A stretch of DNA of 44,763 nucleotides from Candidatus Omnitrophota bacterium (GTDB lineage Bacteria; Omnitrophota; Omnitrophia; Omnitrophales; Aquincolibacteriaceae), in contig CAIJHQ010000046.1 in the NCBI GenBank assembly GCA_903820505.1, positions 1 to 44,763 on the forward strand. The letters run 5' to 3'. Below the pieces are notes generated by a model, which saw only the letters and a program-made list of their open reading frames with translations, was not told the origin of the DNA and made no database searches. Shown here piece by piece: positions 33,740 to 42,391 of this stretch. Within the stretch, counting starts at the first letter, position 1. The number at the start of each line of letters is the position of its first letter. A program made the position numbers and the translations under genes.

Positions 33740-34640
33740 AGTCGGCGTCGTGCGCGGCGGTTCCTCAGCCGAGCGGCGTATTTCTTTACGTTCCGGCCGC
33801 GCTGTCATCAATGCCTTCAAACGGTGCGGCATTCCGGTCCTCTCGATCGATCCCGCGGTCCGTCCGGAGTTCCTCAAAAAGATACGGCGTGTCGACATTC
33901 TCTTTATCGCCCTTCATGGCAACGGAGGCGAGGACGGCGTGATCCAAAAAATGCTGGAACGTCTTGGGATCCCGTTCACGGGGTCGCCGGCCGAGGCGTG
34001 CCGCCGGAGCTTTAACAAGCAGATCAGTAAACGGCACTTCGAGCGCTTGGGGGTACCGACGCCCGAGTACGCGGTCATCGATAAAAAGAACTGGCGGACG
34101 AAGGCAGCAAGCTTTCCGGCGCCCTATTTCGTGAAACCTCTGGACGGGGGATCGAGCCAAGGCGTGTTCCTGGTTGAAGATTTCCGGGATTCCGCCGAAA
34201 AGATAAGACAGTCCATTCGCCGTTTCGGCAGGCTCTTGATCGAGAAAAGGATCGTCGGGCGCGAGCTCACGGCCGGATTATTGGGAGACCGGGCGCTTCC
34301 CGTCGTCGAAGTGAAGCCGTCGCGGACGTTCTACGATTACAAAGCGAAATACACGGCGGGGATGACCGTGTACGAGGTGCCGGCGAAGATCCCGGCTGCC
34401 GTTGCCGGAAAGATCCGGAAGATCGCGCTACGAGTGCACCGCGGGCTGGGCTTGAAGGGATTTTCGAGAGTGGACGTGATGCTGGACAAGAAGAACCGTC
34501 CGTATGTTCTTGAGGTCAACAGCATTCCGGGATTGACGGAATTCAGTTTGCTGCCGAAGGCGGCCAGGGCCGTCGGGATCAGTTTCGAGGAACTTTGCTT
34601 GAGCGTCCTGCGGGACGCGATGAACCGTTCAAGAAAGTAA
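33687..34640 (+). CDS. ddl: D-alanine-D-alanine ligase
   Basis: 317 residues with an ATP-grasp fold. GGSSAERRISLRSG (N-terminal substrate loop), FIALHGNGGEDG, YFVKPLDGGSSQGV, YDYKAKYTAG (substrate loop with Tyr and Lys as in D-Ala-D-Ala enzymes) and VLEVNSIPGLTEFSL are visible. The ATG at 33687 is inside murB (53-bp overlap); no other start lies before the first conserved strand. Nothing suggests D-lactate or D-Ser specificity. It supplies the dipeptide used by MurF. Confidence 0.95.
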   Translation: MQTALLSNPKFGSFRKIKVGVVRGGSSAERRISLRSGRAVINAFKRCGIPVLSIDPAVRPEFLKKIRRVDILFIALHGNGGEDGVIQKMLERLGIPFTGSPAEACRRSFNKQISKRHFERLGVPTPEYAVIDKKNWRTKAASFPAPYFVKPLDGGSSQGVFLVEDFRDSAEKIRQSIRRFGRLLIEKRIVGRELTAGLLGDRALPVVEVKPSRTFYDYKAKYTAGMTVYEVPAKIPAAVAGKIRKIALRVHRGLGLKGFSRVDVMLDKKNRPYVLEVNSIPGLTEFSLLPKAARAVGISFEELCLSVLRDAMNRSRK

Positions 34641-34649
34641 TAATATTTT

Positions 34650-35462
34650 ATGGGAAAAAAATTCAAAAAGGGAAGGCAGGGCGGTTTTTTCCGTGCGACC
34701 GGAGCGGTCTTCGGAATGATCGGAAAGCTGCTCCTGAAGCTGGTCCCCGTCCTTTTGGGCGTGGCGTTGATCGGCTTCGTCGGAATAAAGATCGAACGCA
34801 TCCTTGCGGAGGACAAGCTTCTGCAGATCCAGGAGGTCAAGGTGGTCCCTCCGGAAGTTCTTTCGCCACAGAGCGTCCGGACCCTCGAGAGCAAGATCCT
34901 TGGGAAGAACATCCTGACGCTGGATCTTCGCAAGATCGAGAAACAGATCGAGCTTGGGCCCGGCGCGCAGAGCGTCCGCGTGGTCCGTGAAATGCCATCG
35001 ACCATCCGCATCGAGATCACGAAACGCAATCCCATCGCGAATGTCCGGTTGAAAGAGACCGGGGCCTACGCGATCGTTGCTGACGACGGTTATATTATTG
35101 ATACCCGGAGAGAAGCGGATCCCGCGTGGATCTTGATCGAAGATTACAGCGAAGCCTTTAAAGAGCCCAAAATAGGAATGAGGCTCCAGAACAAGGGTTA
35201 TTCCGAAGCTTTGCGGTTCCTGACGGTTTTCCGGAAAAATGAGCTTTCGCGCCGCGAGACAGTCACGAAGGTCGTTTTGGACCCCTATGGGAACGTTACG
35301 GTGCGGCTCGGAGAGGGGCCGGACTTTCAACTCGGACGCAAGGCCTCGGAACGGCTTCCTTTTTTGACCAAGGCCCTTTTTCTTTTCAAGACCGAGCCCC
35401 GGGAAAATATTGAATACATGGACCTTCAGTACGACCGTATCGCGGTCAAAAGGAAACAATGA
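34650..35462 (+). CDS. ftsQ: Cell division protein FtsQ/DivIB
   Basis: 270 residues. A basic cytoplasmic head (KKFKKGRQGG), one membrane helix (about 27-50), a POTRA-like domain (about 58-130; IQEVKVVPPEVLS, NILTLDLRKIEKQI, VVREMPSTIRIEI) and a C-terminal beta domain. FtsQ is an inner-membrane divisome protein that binds FtsB-FtsL. Sequence identity in this family is low, so the call rests on architecture plus position between ddl and ftsA. The stop overlaps ftsA by ATGA. Confidence 0.9.
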   Translation: MGKKFKKGRQGGFFRATGAVFGMIGKLLLKLVPVLLGVALIGFVGIKIERILAEDKLLQIQEVKVVPPEVLSPQSVRTLESKILGKNILTLDLRKIEKQIELGPGAQSVRVVREMPSTIRIEITKRNPIANVRLKETGAYAIVADDGYIIDTRREADPAWILIEDYSEAFKEPKIGMRLQNKGYSEALRFLTVFRKNELSRRETVTKVVLDPYGNVTVRLGEGPDFQLGRKASERLPFLTKALFLFKTEPRENIEYMDLQYDRIAVKRKQ

Positions 35463-36709
35463 GTGATCCTGCGGAATTCCGGCATAAGTGCGTCGTGGTT
35501 TATATCGGGACCCGCAAGCTTGTGGCCATGCTGGGGGACATCGGGGAGGTCAATCCCCGTATCAACCGTGTGGAAGAAAGTTTGTCTCCCGCGGGATTTG
35601 ATAAAGGGCTTGTCTGCAACCTTCAGAATGCGAGCGCCTCCCTGGAGAAATTACTGAACGCATTGCTGCCCGCGGAAGCCTGGGACCAGGTCCCCGTCTA
35701 CGTGGTGCTGGGGAATAGCCGCATCAAGATGCACCGGTTCTCGAGCTGCGAATATTTCGCGTCAGAGCGCCGGACGATCACCTCTCATGAGATCAAGTCC
35801 GTGGTGCAGCAGACGCGCAATGTAGCCACGCTTCCGCTCACGGAGTCGATCCTGCAGGCGATTCCCGAATCTTTTCTCGTCAATGATATGCCGGCGGTGC
35901 GGAATCCTGTGGGGCTGGAGGCCGAACGGTTGGGGGTAACGCTGCAGATCTACACGATGGAATTCCAAAGTTTCCGCAATATCGCCAAGGTTTTTGAGGC
36001 GCTTGACCTCACTGTCGAAGGGTATTTTCCGAAGACGCTGCCGCTCTCGGAAGCGGTCCTTGAAGATGCCGAAAAACAGGAAAGCGTACTGATCATCGAT
36101 ATCGCCGACGACGCGACCCAACTGGTGCTCTGGAAGAACGGTATGCTCGCGGGGGTCCGGACCCTGTCGCGGGGCGGCCATCAGCTCACGCAATGTCTTG
36201 CCCGTGACTGGAACATTGAAGAGCGCGATGCCGAAAAGGTGAAGGAAAAATTCGCGACACTTGACGCGCGGGAGCAGGCGAGCGAAGAACTCGTGCCCCT
36301 TGTGACGCGCAACGAAAAGGTCCAGCAATCGATCCCGCGGAAGGATTTTCTCGCGAATTTTTTCAAACACGCGCACGCCTGGATGGCCGAGATCCTGCGG
36401 GAGGCGGACGGCTTTCTGCAGGACGAAAAGATCCGTCATCCGCATATTCTTTTCACGGGCGGGGCGGTCATGACGGAAGGGTTCCTCGAATGGGTCCAAA
36501 AGGAATTCTCCAGGGACGGCAGACTGGGAAGCACCCGCCACGTGGAAGCTGCGCAGGAAATCGTCCGTGATCCATCGATGGCTCCGGCGCTCGGAATGTT
36601 CCGCTGGGTCGCTACTTATGAGCGGGCGCAGGAGGCCCTTTTCACCCCACGCGGTCTGGTCTCCAAGACGGTTGCCGCTGCCCGCGATTGGTTCACCAAT
36701 TACTTCTAG
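35459..36709 (+). CDS. ftsA: FtsA-like cell division protein with degenerate ATPase motifs
   Basis: 416 residues, actin-fold family. The adenosine motif LFTGGAVMTEGF and the C-terminal amphipathic membrane-targeting helix (about 400-416, ARDWFTNYF) are conserved. However, phosphate-1 reads VVYIGTRKL with Tyr15 where FtsA has Asp, and phosphate-2 reads DIADDATQ (214-221) where the family has a Gly-rich DIGGGTT. Nucleotide binding or hydrolysis may therefore be altered. FtsA tethers FtsZ to the membrane, yet no ftsZ follows; a terminator-like region and the gcv operon come next. The gene is last in the cell-wall run. Confidence 0.85.
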   Translation: MSDPAEFRHKCVVVYIGTRKLVAMLGDIGEVNPRINRVEESLSPAGFDKGLVCNLQNASASLEKLLNALLPAEAWDQVPVYVVLGNSRIKMHRFSSCEYFASERRTITSHEIKSVVQQTRNVATLPLTESILQAIPESFLVNDMPAVRNPVGLEAERLGVTLQIYTMEFQSFRNIAKVFEALDLTVEGYFPKTLPLSEAVLEDAEKQESVLIIDIADDATQLVLWKNGMLAGVRTLSRGGHQLTQCLARDWNIEERDAEKVKEKFATLDAREQASEELVPLVTRNEKVQQSIPRKDFLANFFKHAHAWMAEILREADGFLQDEKIRHPHILFTGGAVMTEGFLEWVQKEFSRDGRLGSTRHVEAAQEIVRDPSMAPALGMFRWVATYERAQEALFTPRGLVSKTVAAARDWFTNYF

Positions 36710-36723
36710 TACCGGTACTCATT

Positions 36724-36776
36724 CACGTCAGCCGATCGGTTGACGTGATCGGCAGCCGCGCGGTCCCCTTTTTTTT
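36724..36776 (+). terminator. Terminator-like region with two mutually exclusive hairpins and a T-run
   Basis: CACGTCA (36724-36730) can pair with TGACGTG (36741-36747); alternatively GCCGATC (36731-36737) pairs with GATCGGC (36747-36753). The two cannot both form. Eight T's lie at 36769-36776, but 15 bases separate the second stem from them, so this is not a textbook terminator. It lies directly after ftsA and before the gcv promoter. Confidence 0.4.
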
Positions 36777-36780
36777 GCCG

Positions 36781-36808
36781 TTGCAATTTCTCATCCAGCT
36801 CTTATAAT
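36781..36808 (+). promoter_or_regulatory. Sigma70-type promoter of the gcv operon
   Basis: TTGCAA at 36781-36786 and a perfect TATAAT at 36803-36808 are separated by 16 bp. The predicted start is about 36815, giving a leader of roughly 38 bases before gcvT. That leader is too short for a glycine riboswitch. Confidence 0.65.
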
Positions 36809-36852
36809 CAGCCTTCCATTTTTTGAATGCTTTTTAGGTCCTACGATCCCGT

Positions 36853-37950
36853 ATGAGCATGGCATTAGAGACAGAATCACGTAAATTACCGCTTCACGAT
36901 GAGCATCTCCGGAAAGGCGCCCGGATGGGCGATTTTGGGGGATGGCTTGTTCCTCTTTTTTATACGAGCATTGTGGACGAACATACGGCAGTTCGCTGCA
37001 AGGCCGGCCTCTTCGATATTTCCCACATGGGAGAGTTGCTGGTCGAAGGACCCGGGGCGCTCAATTTTCTCGAGAAGAACCTGCCGCGCCGCGTTGCCCC
37101 CGTCAAACTTTACCAGGCGATCTATATGCCGCTCGTGAATGACCGGGGCGGGATGGTGGATGACATCATTGTCTACCGGATGGCCGAGAGCCGTTTTTTG
37201 ATCATCGTGAATGCCGGGAACATTGAGAAGGATTTTCAGTGGTTCAAAAGCCGGGCCCCGGACGGCGTGACGGTCACGAACATCAGCGAGTCCATGGGGC
37301 TTTTGGCGCTCCAGGGGCCGCTCAGCCGCGAGATCCTCGCGGAAGCATTTGGCGCGTACTACAGGGACCTGAAACGCTTTTATTATCTGGATTTTGAAGG
37401 CGGGATCATCGCCCGGACCGGTTATACCGGAGAAGATGGGTATGAGATCATGGTTCCGATGCACAAACTGAAAGCGATCTGGGATGTTCTCTTTCGCGTG
37501 GGCGGCAAAAAGGGATTAGTTCCTGTCGGTTTTGGTGCGCGCGATACTTTGAGGCTTGAAGCCGCCATGCCTCTTTACGGCCATGAACTGAACGACACGC
37601 TCACGCCGCTTGAAGCGGGTCTTGAATGGGCCCTGGATCTCAGCAAGGATCAATTCCCGGGCAGTAAAGTCCTGAAGGCGCAAAAGCGGGAGGGACTTTC
37701 GCAGAAAAGGATCGGTTTCGAGATGATCGACCGAGGGATCCCGCGCCAGGATTGCGAGGTCCGGAAGGACGGCCGGCTTGTCGGCAAGGTCACGAGCGGG
37801 AGTTTTATTCCGACCACGGGAAAGAGTATCGGGATGGCTTATGTGGAGGCTTGCGAAGCGGGCGTGGGGAATGTCCTCGAGGTGATGATCCGTGACCGGG
37901 CCGCCAAAGCCGCCATTGTTTCGCTACCTTTTTACAAAAGAAAAGTATAA
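36853..37950 (+). CDS. gcvT: Glycine cleavage system T protein (aminomethyltransferase)
   Basis: 365 residues. The opening LPLHDEHLRKGARMGDFGGW is typical of GcvT. Folate-binding and active-site motifs include YTSIVDEHTAVR, TGYTGEDGYEIM and ARDTLRLEAAMPLYGHEL. It releases ammonia from the aminomethyl-lipoyl arm of GcvH and makes methylene-THF. An ATG two codons later is an alternative start; no strong Shine-Dalgarno is seen. TATAAAAT at its very 3' end, 70-80 bp before gcvH, could be an internal -10 box. Confidence 0.96.
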   Translation: MSMALETESRKLPLHDEHLRKGARMGDFGGWLVPLFYTSIVDEHTAVRCKAGLFDISHMGELLVEGPGALNFLEKNLPRRVAPVKLYQAIYMPLVNDRGGMVDDIIVYRMAESRFLIIVNAGNIEKDFQWFKSRAPDGVTVTNISESMGLLALQGPLSREILAEAFGAYYRDLKRFYYLDFEGGIIARTGYTGEDGYEIMVPMHKLKAIWDVLFRVGGKKGLVPVGFGARDTLRLEAAMPLYGHELNDTLTPLEAGLEWALDLSKDQFPGSKVLKAQKREGLSQKRIGFEMIDRGIPRQDCEVRKDGRLVGKVTSGSFIPTTGKSIGMAYVEACEAGVGNVLEVMIRDRAAKAAIVSLPFYKRKV

Positions 37951-38027
37951 AATACGCTTTCTTTTTTCAAGAAACGCATACCCCGCAAACTTCCATGGTG
38001 GTGGGGGTATCATGTCAGGAGGCCCTA

Positions 38028-38420
38028 ATGGATTTTCCGGAAAATTTGCGGTACACCAAGACCCACGAATGGATCGCCGTCCAGGGGAATAAGGGCAAGG
38101 TCGGCGTCACGTCCTACGCGCAGCAAGAGATCTCGGATGTCGTGTTCGTGGAGCTTCCCAAAAAAGATCAGGCGGTGCAGCAGGCCAAGACCGCGGCGGT
38201 CGTCGAATCCGTGAAAGCGGCCTTTGATATTTACGCGCCGATGTCGGGCAAGGTCACCAACACGAACAAAGCGCTGGAGGCCAATCCCGGATTGATCAAC
38301 CAGAGCCCTTACGGGGACGGCTGGCTTTTTGAGATCGAGTTGGCGAATGCCGGCGAAGTGAACGCTCTTATGACGGCCCAGCAATACCGCGACACGGTCC
38401 AGCAGGCGCCCAAACACTAA
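38028..38420 (+). CDS. gcvH: Glycine cleavage system H protein
   Basis: 130 residues from the ATG at 38028, which has AGGAGG five bases upstream; an in-frame upstream GTG/ATG region (37995) would add 11 residues unrelated to the family. The lipoylated residue is K63 in VVESVKAAFDIYAP. GDGWLFEIEL is a family signature. It carries the aminomethyl group between the P and T proteins. The lipoyl-pathway enzyme encoded downstream at 41331 is its likely modifier. Confidence 0.97.
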   Translation: MDFPENLRYTKTHEWIAVQGNKGKVGVTSYAQQEISDVVFVELPKKDQAVQQAKTAAVVESVKAAFDIYAPMSGKVTNTNKALEANPGLINQSPYGDGWLFEIELANAGEVNALMTAQQYRDTVQQAPKH

Positions 38421-38440
38421 AAGCAGGTCAAACGAATTTC

Positions 38441-39778
38441 ATGCCTTATCTTTCTCTGACGGACGAGGACCGGGGATCCCTTTTACGGACGATCGGTGTG
38501 CGTTCCCTCGAAGACCTTATCAAGGATATTCCCGCATCGCTGCGGAACGCCAGGATCTCGCTCCCAGAAGGTCTGAGCGAGCCCGAGGTCCGGGCGCTGA
38601 TCACGCGACTCGGCAGGAAGAATACGACGACTCAGGATTGTCTTTCTTTTCTCGGCGCGGGAAGTTACGAGCATTTTATTCCCGCCGCAGCGACGGAGAT
38701 CGCCGGCCGTCAGGAATTCCTCACCGCTTACACGCCCTACCAGCCCGAAGCTTCCCAGGGGACCCTGCAGGCGATCTACGAATACCAGAGCCTGATGACC
38801 GAACTCACGGGACTGGATGTTTCCAATGCCTCGCACTATGACGGCGCGACAGCGCTGGCGGAAGCGGCGCTTTTGACCTTGCGGCAGACCGACCGTTCCA
38901 AGGTCCTTGTGGCACGCTCCGCGCACCCGCATTATCGCGAGACCCTTCGCACGTATCTGACGGGGACGCCCTACACGGTCGAAGAGTTCGGTTTTGACGC
39001 GAACGGGAATTTTGACAGGAATGCCTTTGCCTCCAAACTTGACGCAACGGTGGGCGGCGTGATCTTTCAGACGCCGAATTTTTTCGGAGTGATGGAAGAT
39101 CTGGAAGGCGTTAGTGAAAAGATCCACGCGAACGGGTCTCTTATGATCCTGACGGCGGACCCGCTGTCGCTCGGTGTTTTTAAGTCGCCGCGGGAATGGG
39201 GAGCCGACATTGCGGCGGGCGAAGGCCAGCCTCTGGGGCTTTCGATGGAGTTCGGCGGCCCGTACCTCGGGTATTTCGTGGTCTCGCAGGCACTGATGCG
39301 CCGCATTCCGGGCCGGCTGGCCGGTCTGACGGAGGACGCTGACGGCAAACGGGCTTTTTGTTTGACGTTGCAGGCCCGCGAACAGCACATCCGCCGCGAA
39401 CGCGCGGGTTCCAACATTTGCAGCAACCAGGCGCTTTGCGCTCTCGCTGCGTGCGCGTACATGACGCTCTTGGGCAAAAAAGGGATGCGGGAGATCGGAG
39501 AGATCAACTGCGACCGGGCTTATTATCTGCGGCAGAAGATCGCAAAGACCAGGAATTTCCAGGTGAATACGACCCAGCCGATCTTCAATGAGTTCCGGGT
39601 CATCTCCAAAAAGCCCTTCGCGGAAGTCGAACTGAAGCTTAAAACCCAACGTTTTTTTCCGGGCGTCCGGCTCGAGACTTTCTATCCCGAGCTCAAGGAC
39701 CAGTTCCTGGTCTGCGCGACGGAAACGAAAACCAAAGAGGACCTTGACCAGTTCGCGGAGGCCCTGAGCCAATGCTGA
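38441..39778 (+). CDS. gcvPA: Glycine dehydrogenase (decarboxylating) subunit 1, GcvPA
   Basis: 445 residues, the N-terminal half of a split P protein. MPYLSLTDEDRGSLLRTIGV, GRKNTTTQDCLSFLGAGSY, TAYTPYQPEASQGTLQAIYE and FGGPYLGYF are typical. This half has the PLP fold but lacks the PLP lysine; it pairs with GcvPB. It starts 20 bp after gcvH and overlaps gcvPB by 7 bp. Confidence 0.96.
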   Translation: MPYLSLTDEDRGSLLRTIGVRSLEDLIKDIPASLRNARISLPEGLSEPEVRALITRLGRKNTTTQDCLSFLGAGSYEHFIPAAATEIAGRQEFLTAYTPYQPEASQGTLQAIYEYQSLMTELTGLDVSNASHYDGATALAEAALLTLRQTDRSKVLVARSAHPHYRETLRTYLTGTPYTVEEFGFDANGNFDRNAFASKLDATVGGVIFQTPNFFGVMEDLEGVSEKIHANGSLMILTADPLSLGVFKSPREWGADIAAGEGQPLGLSMEFGGPYLGYFVVSQALMRRIPGRLAGLTEDADGKRAFCLTLQAREQHIRRERAGSNICSNQALCALAACAYMTLLGKKGMREIGEINCDRAYYLRQKIAKTRNFQVNTTQPIFNEFRVISKKPFAEVELKLKTQRFFPGVRLETFYPELKDQFLVCATETKTKEDLDQFAEALSQC

Positions 39779-41271
39779 TCTCCAAGGACGACCGACTCAG
39801 TTTCGAAAAGAGCAAGCCGGGGCGCCGCGGAGTGACCCTGCCGCGGGAGCGTTTTTGTTCCGCCGATCCTCTTCAAACGGTTCCGAAGCATCTCCTGCGT
39901 CAAAGTCCGCTCCTTTTTCCGGAAATGAGCGAGTCGGACATCATTCGCCATTTTATCAATCTCTCGCGCAAGAATTTCTCGGTCGACACGCACTTTTATC
40001 CGCTCGGCAGCTGCACGATGAAATATAATCCCAAGGTCAATGAATGGGCGGCGCATCAGGAAAAATTCACGGCCCTGCACCCGCTCCAGTCCGAGGAGAC
40101 CACGCAAGGGATCCTCGAGATCCTTTACGAGATGGAAGAGGGGCTGAAAGAGATCACGGGGATGGACCGGTTCACGATGCAGCCGGCGGCCGGCGCTCAC
40201 GGGGAACTGACCGGCATGATGCTCGTCCATGCTTATCACGCTTCCCGCGGGGACAAGGCCCGGAGAAAAGTGCTGGTTCCGGATTCCAGTCACGGCACGA
40301 ATCCCGCCAGCGCGGCGTTATTGGATTTCCACGTGGTCGAGGTCGCATCTGACGCTCACGGCTGCGTGGACCTTAAGGACCTCGAGCGGCATCTGGATGA
40401 GCAGGTGGCCTGTCTGATGCTTACGAACCCGAACACGCTGGGGCTGTTCGAAAAGAACATCCTGGAGATCGCGAGGCTCGTACACGAAAAGGGCGGGTTG
40501 CTTTACTACGACGGCGCCAATCTCAATCCTCTGCTGGGCCTCGCACGGCCGGGGGACATGGGGTTCGACATCATTCACGTTAATTTACATAAGACCTTCT
40601 CGACCCCTCACGGCGGCGGCGGTCCCGGTTCCGGCCCTGTGGGCGTCAAGAAGCATTTGATCCCGTTCCTGCCGGCCCCGCTCGTTGAAAAAGCCAAAGA
40701 AGGCTACCGGTGGGCGAAAGGTGACCCGCGATCGATCGGACGCGTGAAACTTTTTCACGGGAACATCGGCGTGATTATCCGCGCGTACACTTACCTGAAG
40801 GTCCTGGGCCGGGAGGGACTGCTCAAGGTCAGCGAGGCCGCGATCCTCAACGCAAATTATCTGAAAGAAAAGCTGAAGCCTTACTTTCAAGTCGCGATCA
40901 ACGGGCCTTGCATGCACGAGTTCGTTCTTTCTCTCAAGTCATGCGGTGCTCAGGGTGTCCATGCCGGCGACGTCGGCAAGAGACTGCTGGATTTCGGGTT
41001 TCACGCGCCGACGGTCCATTTTCCGATGGTGGTGCCGGAGGCCCTCATGATCGAACCGACGGAAACCGAAAGCAAAGAAACACTCGACCTATTCGTTGAG
41101 GCCATGAAACAGATCGCCCACGAGATCGAAACGGACCCCGAGAACGTGAGACAGGCCCCTTTCACGCTTCCCGTGCGCCGTCCCAACGATGTTCTCGCGG
41201 CCCGGAAGCCCATTCTTTCCTACCGGGATATGGTACGCGAGAAAGCTCTCGCGGCAGAAGTCGCCGCATGA
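39772..41271 (+). CDS. gcvPB: Glycine dehydrogenase (decarboxylating) subunit 2, GcvPB
   Basis: 499 residues. The PLP-binding lysine is K274 in NLHKTFSTPHGGGGPGSG, and YPLGSCTMKYNPK is a further hallmark. With GcvPA it decarboxylates glycine and loads the aminomethyl group on the GcvH lipoyl arm. No lpd (L protein) is in the window; it is usually shared with other dehydrogenases and encoded elsewhere. The 59 bp after it carry no recognisable site. Confidence 0.97.
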   Translation: MLISKDDRLSFEKSKPGRRGVTLPRERFCSADPLQTVPKHLLRQSPLLFPEMSESDIIRHFINLSRKNFSVDTHFYPLGSCTMKYNPKVNEWAAHQEKFTALHPLQSEETTQGILEILYEMEEGLKEITGMDRFTMQPAAGAHGELTGMMLVHAYHASRGDKARRKVLVPDSSHGTNPASAALLDFHVVEVASDAHGCVDLKDLERHLDEQVACLMLTNPNTLGLFEKNILEIARLVHEKGGLLYYDGANLNPLLGLARPGDMGFDIIHVNLHKTFSTPHGGGGPGSGPVGVKKHLIPFLPAPLVEKAKEGYRWAKGDPRSIGRVKLFHGNIGVIIRAYTYLKVLGREGLLKVSEAAILNANYLKEKLKPYFQVAINGPCMHEFVLSLKSCGAQGVHAGDVGKRLLDFGFHAPTVHFPMVVPEALMIEPTETESKETLDLFVEAMKQIAHEIETDPENVRQAPFTLPVRRPNDVLAARKPILSYRDMVREKALAAEVAA

Positions 41272-41330
41272 GCCAAAAACCGGTGACGGAAAAACTGCTC
41301 CGGCAATTTTCAGTCTCTAGCCTGTAGTCT

Positions 41331-42038
41331 ATGTTCTGGCAACTTCTGCCGACGATCAGCGCTCCCATGCCGTTCCAGATGGCTTTGGACGAGCTCCTGT
41401 TTGAAAGACTGATCCGGGAACCTCATCAACCTGTCCTGCGTTTTTATATCGCGTCAGATCCCTGGATCAGCGCGGGTTATTCGTTCCGGCGCCCGGACGA
41501 TCTCGCAAGATCTTCCCTGGTCCGTGAAAATCCCGGGATCCCGGTCTGCCGTCGCGTGACGGGAGGCGGCTGCGTGTTGCACGGGCCGGACCTGATCTTC
41601 GCGCTTGTCGCGCGGTATGATCCGGACAACGGTCCGTTGAGTTCGGTCCGAACGAGCTACAGGAAGCTCCACGAAGGTGTTAAAATAGCACTGAGGAAAT
41701 TCGATCTGGACCCGGATTTTTATACTTCGCAAAAAACTTTGCTGCAAGGGACCGACTGTTTCCGGTTCCCCGTGGCAAGTGATCTTTCCTGGAAAGGACG
41801 CAAGATCGCCGGAGGCGCCCAGAAACGTTCCCGCGGGGTACTCTTGCATCAGGAGTCGATCCAGATACCCAACTGCGCGGGACGGGAAGCGCTGAGCGAA
41901 GCGGTCCTTAAGGGGTTGGAATCGGTTTTGGGAATCACAGTCCGGACCGCGGACTTTGATCCGGAATTATTTTTTCAGGCGGAAAGGAAAGCCGCTCTTC
42001 AGAGCGCGGATCTATGGAAGAATTCGGAAGTTACCTAG
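41331..42038 (+). CDS. Lipoyl-pathway transferase, LipM-like octanoyltransferase (BPL/LplA/LipB fold)
   Basis: 235 residues. The fold signatures are RRVTGGGCVLHGPDLIFAL and KGRKIAGGAQKRSRGVLLHQ, with K158 in the lipoate-type substrate loop. Cys143 (TDCFRFP) sits just before that loop, where LipM-type octanoyltransferases of Firmicutes have their catalytic Cys; simple LplA ligases lack it. I therefore favour octanoyl transfer from acyl-carrier protein to GcvH over lipoate ligation, with moderate confidence. Its place after gcvPB supports GcvH as target. No Shine-Dalgarno is evident at 41331. A companion LipA is not seen here. Confidence 0.8.
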   Translation: MFWQLLPTISAPMPFQMALDELLFERLIREPHQPVLRFYIASDPWISAGYSFRRPDDLARSSLVRENPGIPVCRRVTGGGCVLHGPDLIFALVARYDPDNGPLSSVRTSYRKLHEGVKIALRKFDLDPDFYTSQKTLLQGTDCFRFPVASDLSWKGRKIAGGAQKRSRGVLLHQESIQIPNCAGREALSEAVLKGLESVLGITVRTADFDPELFFQAERKAALQSADLWKNSEVT

Positions 42039-42391
42039 CCCGGATCGAGGGGATCCTCGAAAAGGACGCGACTTATAAGTTCGAGGCTTACACCTTCGTG
42101 CTCGCGGCGCTTCACGATACCGTGACCAAACTCGAAAAGCCGCGGCACGTTACGGGGCAGGAGCTCGCCGAGGGGATCCGTGTTTACGCGCTCCAGCAGT
42201 TCGGCCCCATGGCGAAGACCGTTCTGAATTATTGGGGGGTCTATAAGACGCTCGATCTCGGGAAGATCGTTTTTTTACTCATCGACGTCAAGCTTCTCAG
42301 CGGGCAACCCGGGGACAAGCTCGAGGATTTCGACAAGATCTACGAGTTTGATGACGCGTTCGATAAAGGCTACAAGATAGACGATGAATAG
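42014..42391 (+). CDS. Minf_1886-family protein
   Basis: 125 residues. The pattern YKFEAYTFVLAALHDT, RHVTGQELAEGIRVYALQQF and FGPMAKTVLNYWGVYKT matches the small Minf_1886 family, which is known mainly from Planctomycetes, Verrucomicrobia and relatives; its function is unknown. The C-terminus is acidic (YEFDDAFDKGY). It overlaps the lipoyl enzyme gene by 25 bp and the helicase gene by 8 bp, so it is translated as part of this operon. Confidence 0.85.
   Translation: MEEFGSYLARIEGILEKDATYKFEAYTFVLAALHDTVTKLEKPRHVTGQELAEGIRVYALQQFGPMAKTVLNYWGVYKTLDLGKIVFLLIDVKLLSGQPGDKLEDFDKIYEFDDAFDKGYKIDDE

Noticed and set aside
36709-36853. Glycine riboswitch before gcvT
   Set aside because: The leader after the predicted start is about 38 bases and none of the conserved aptamer segments are seen.
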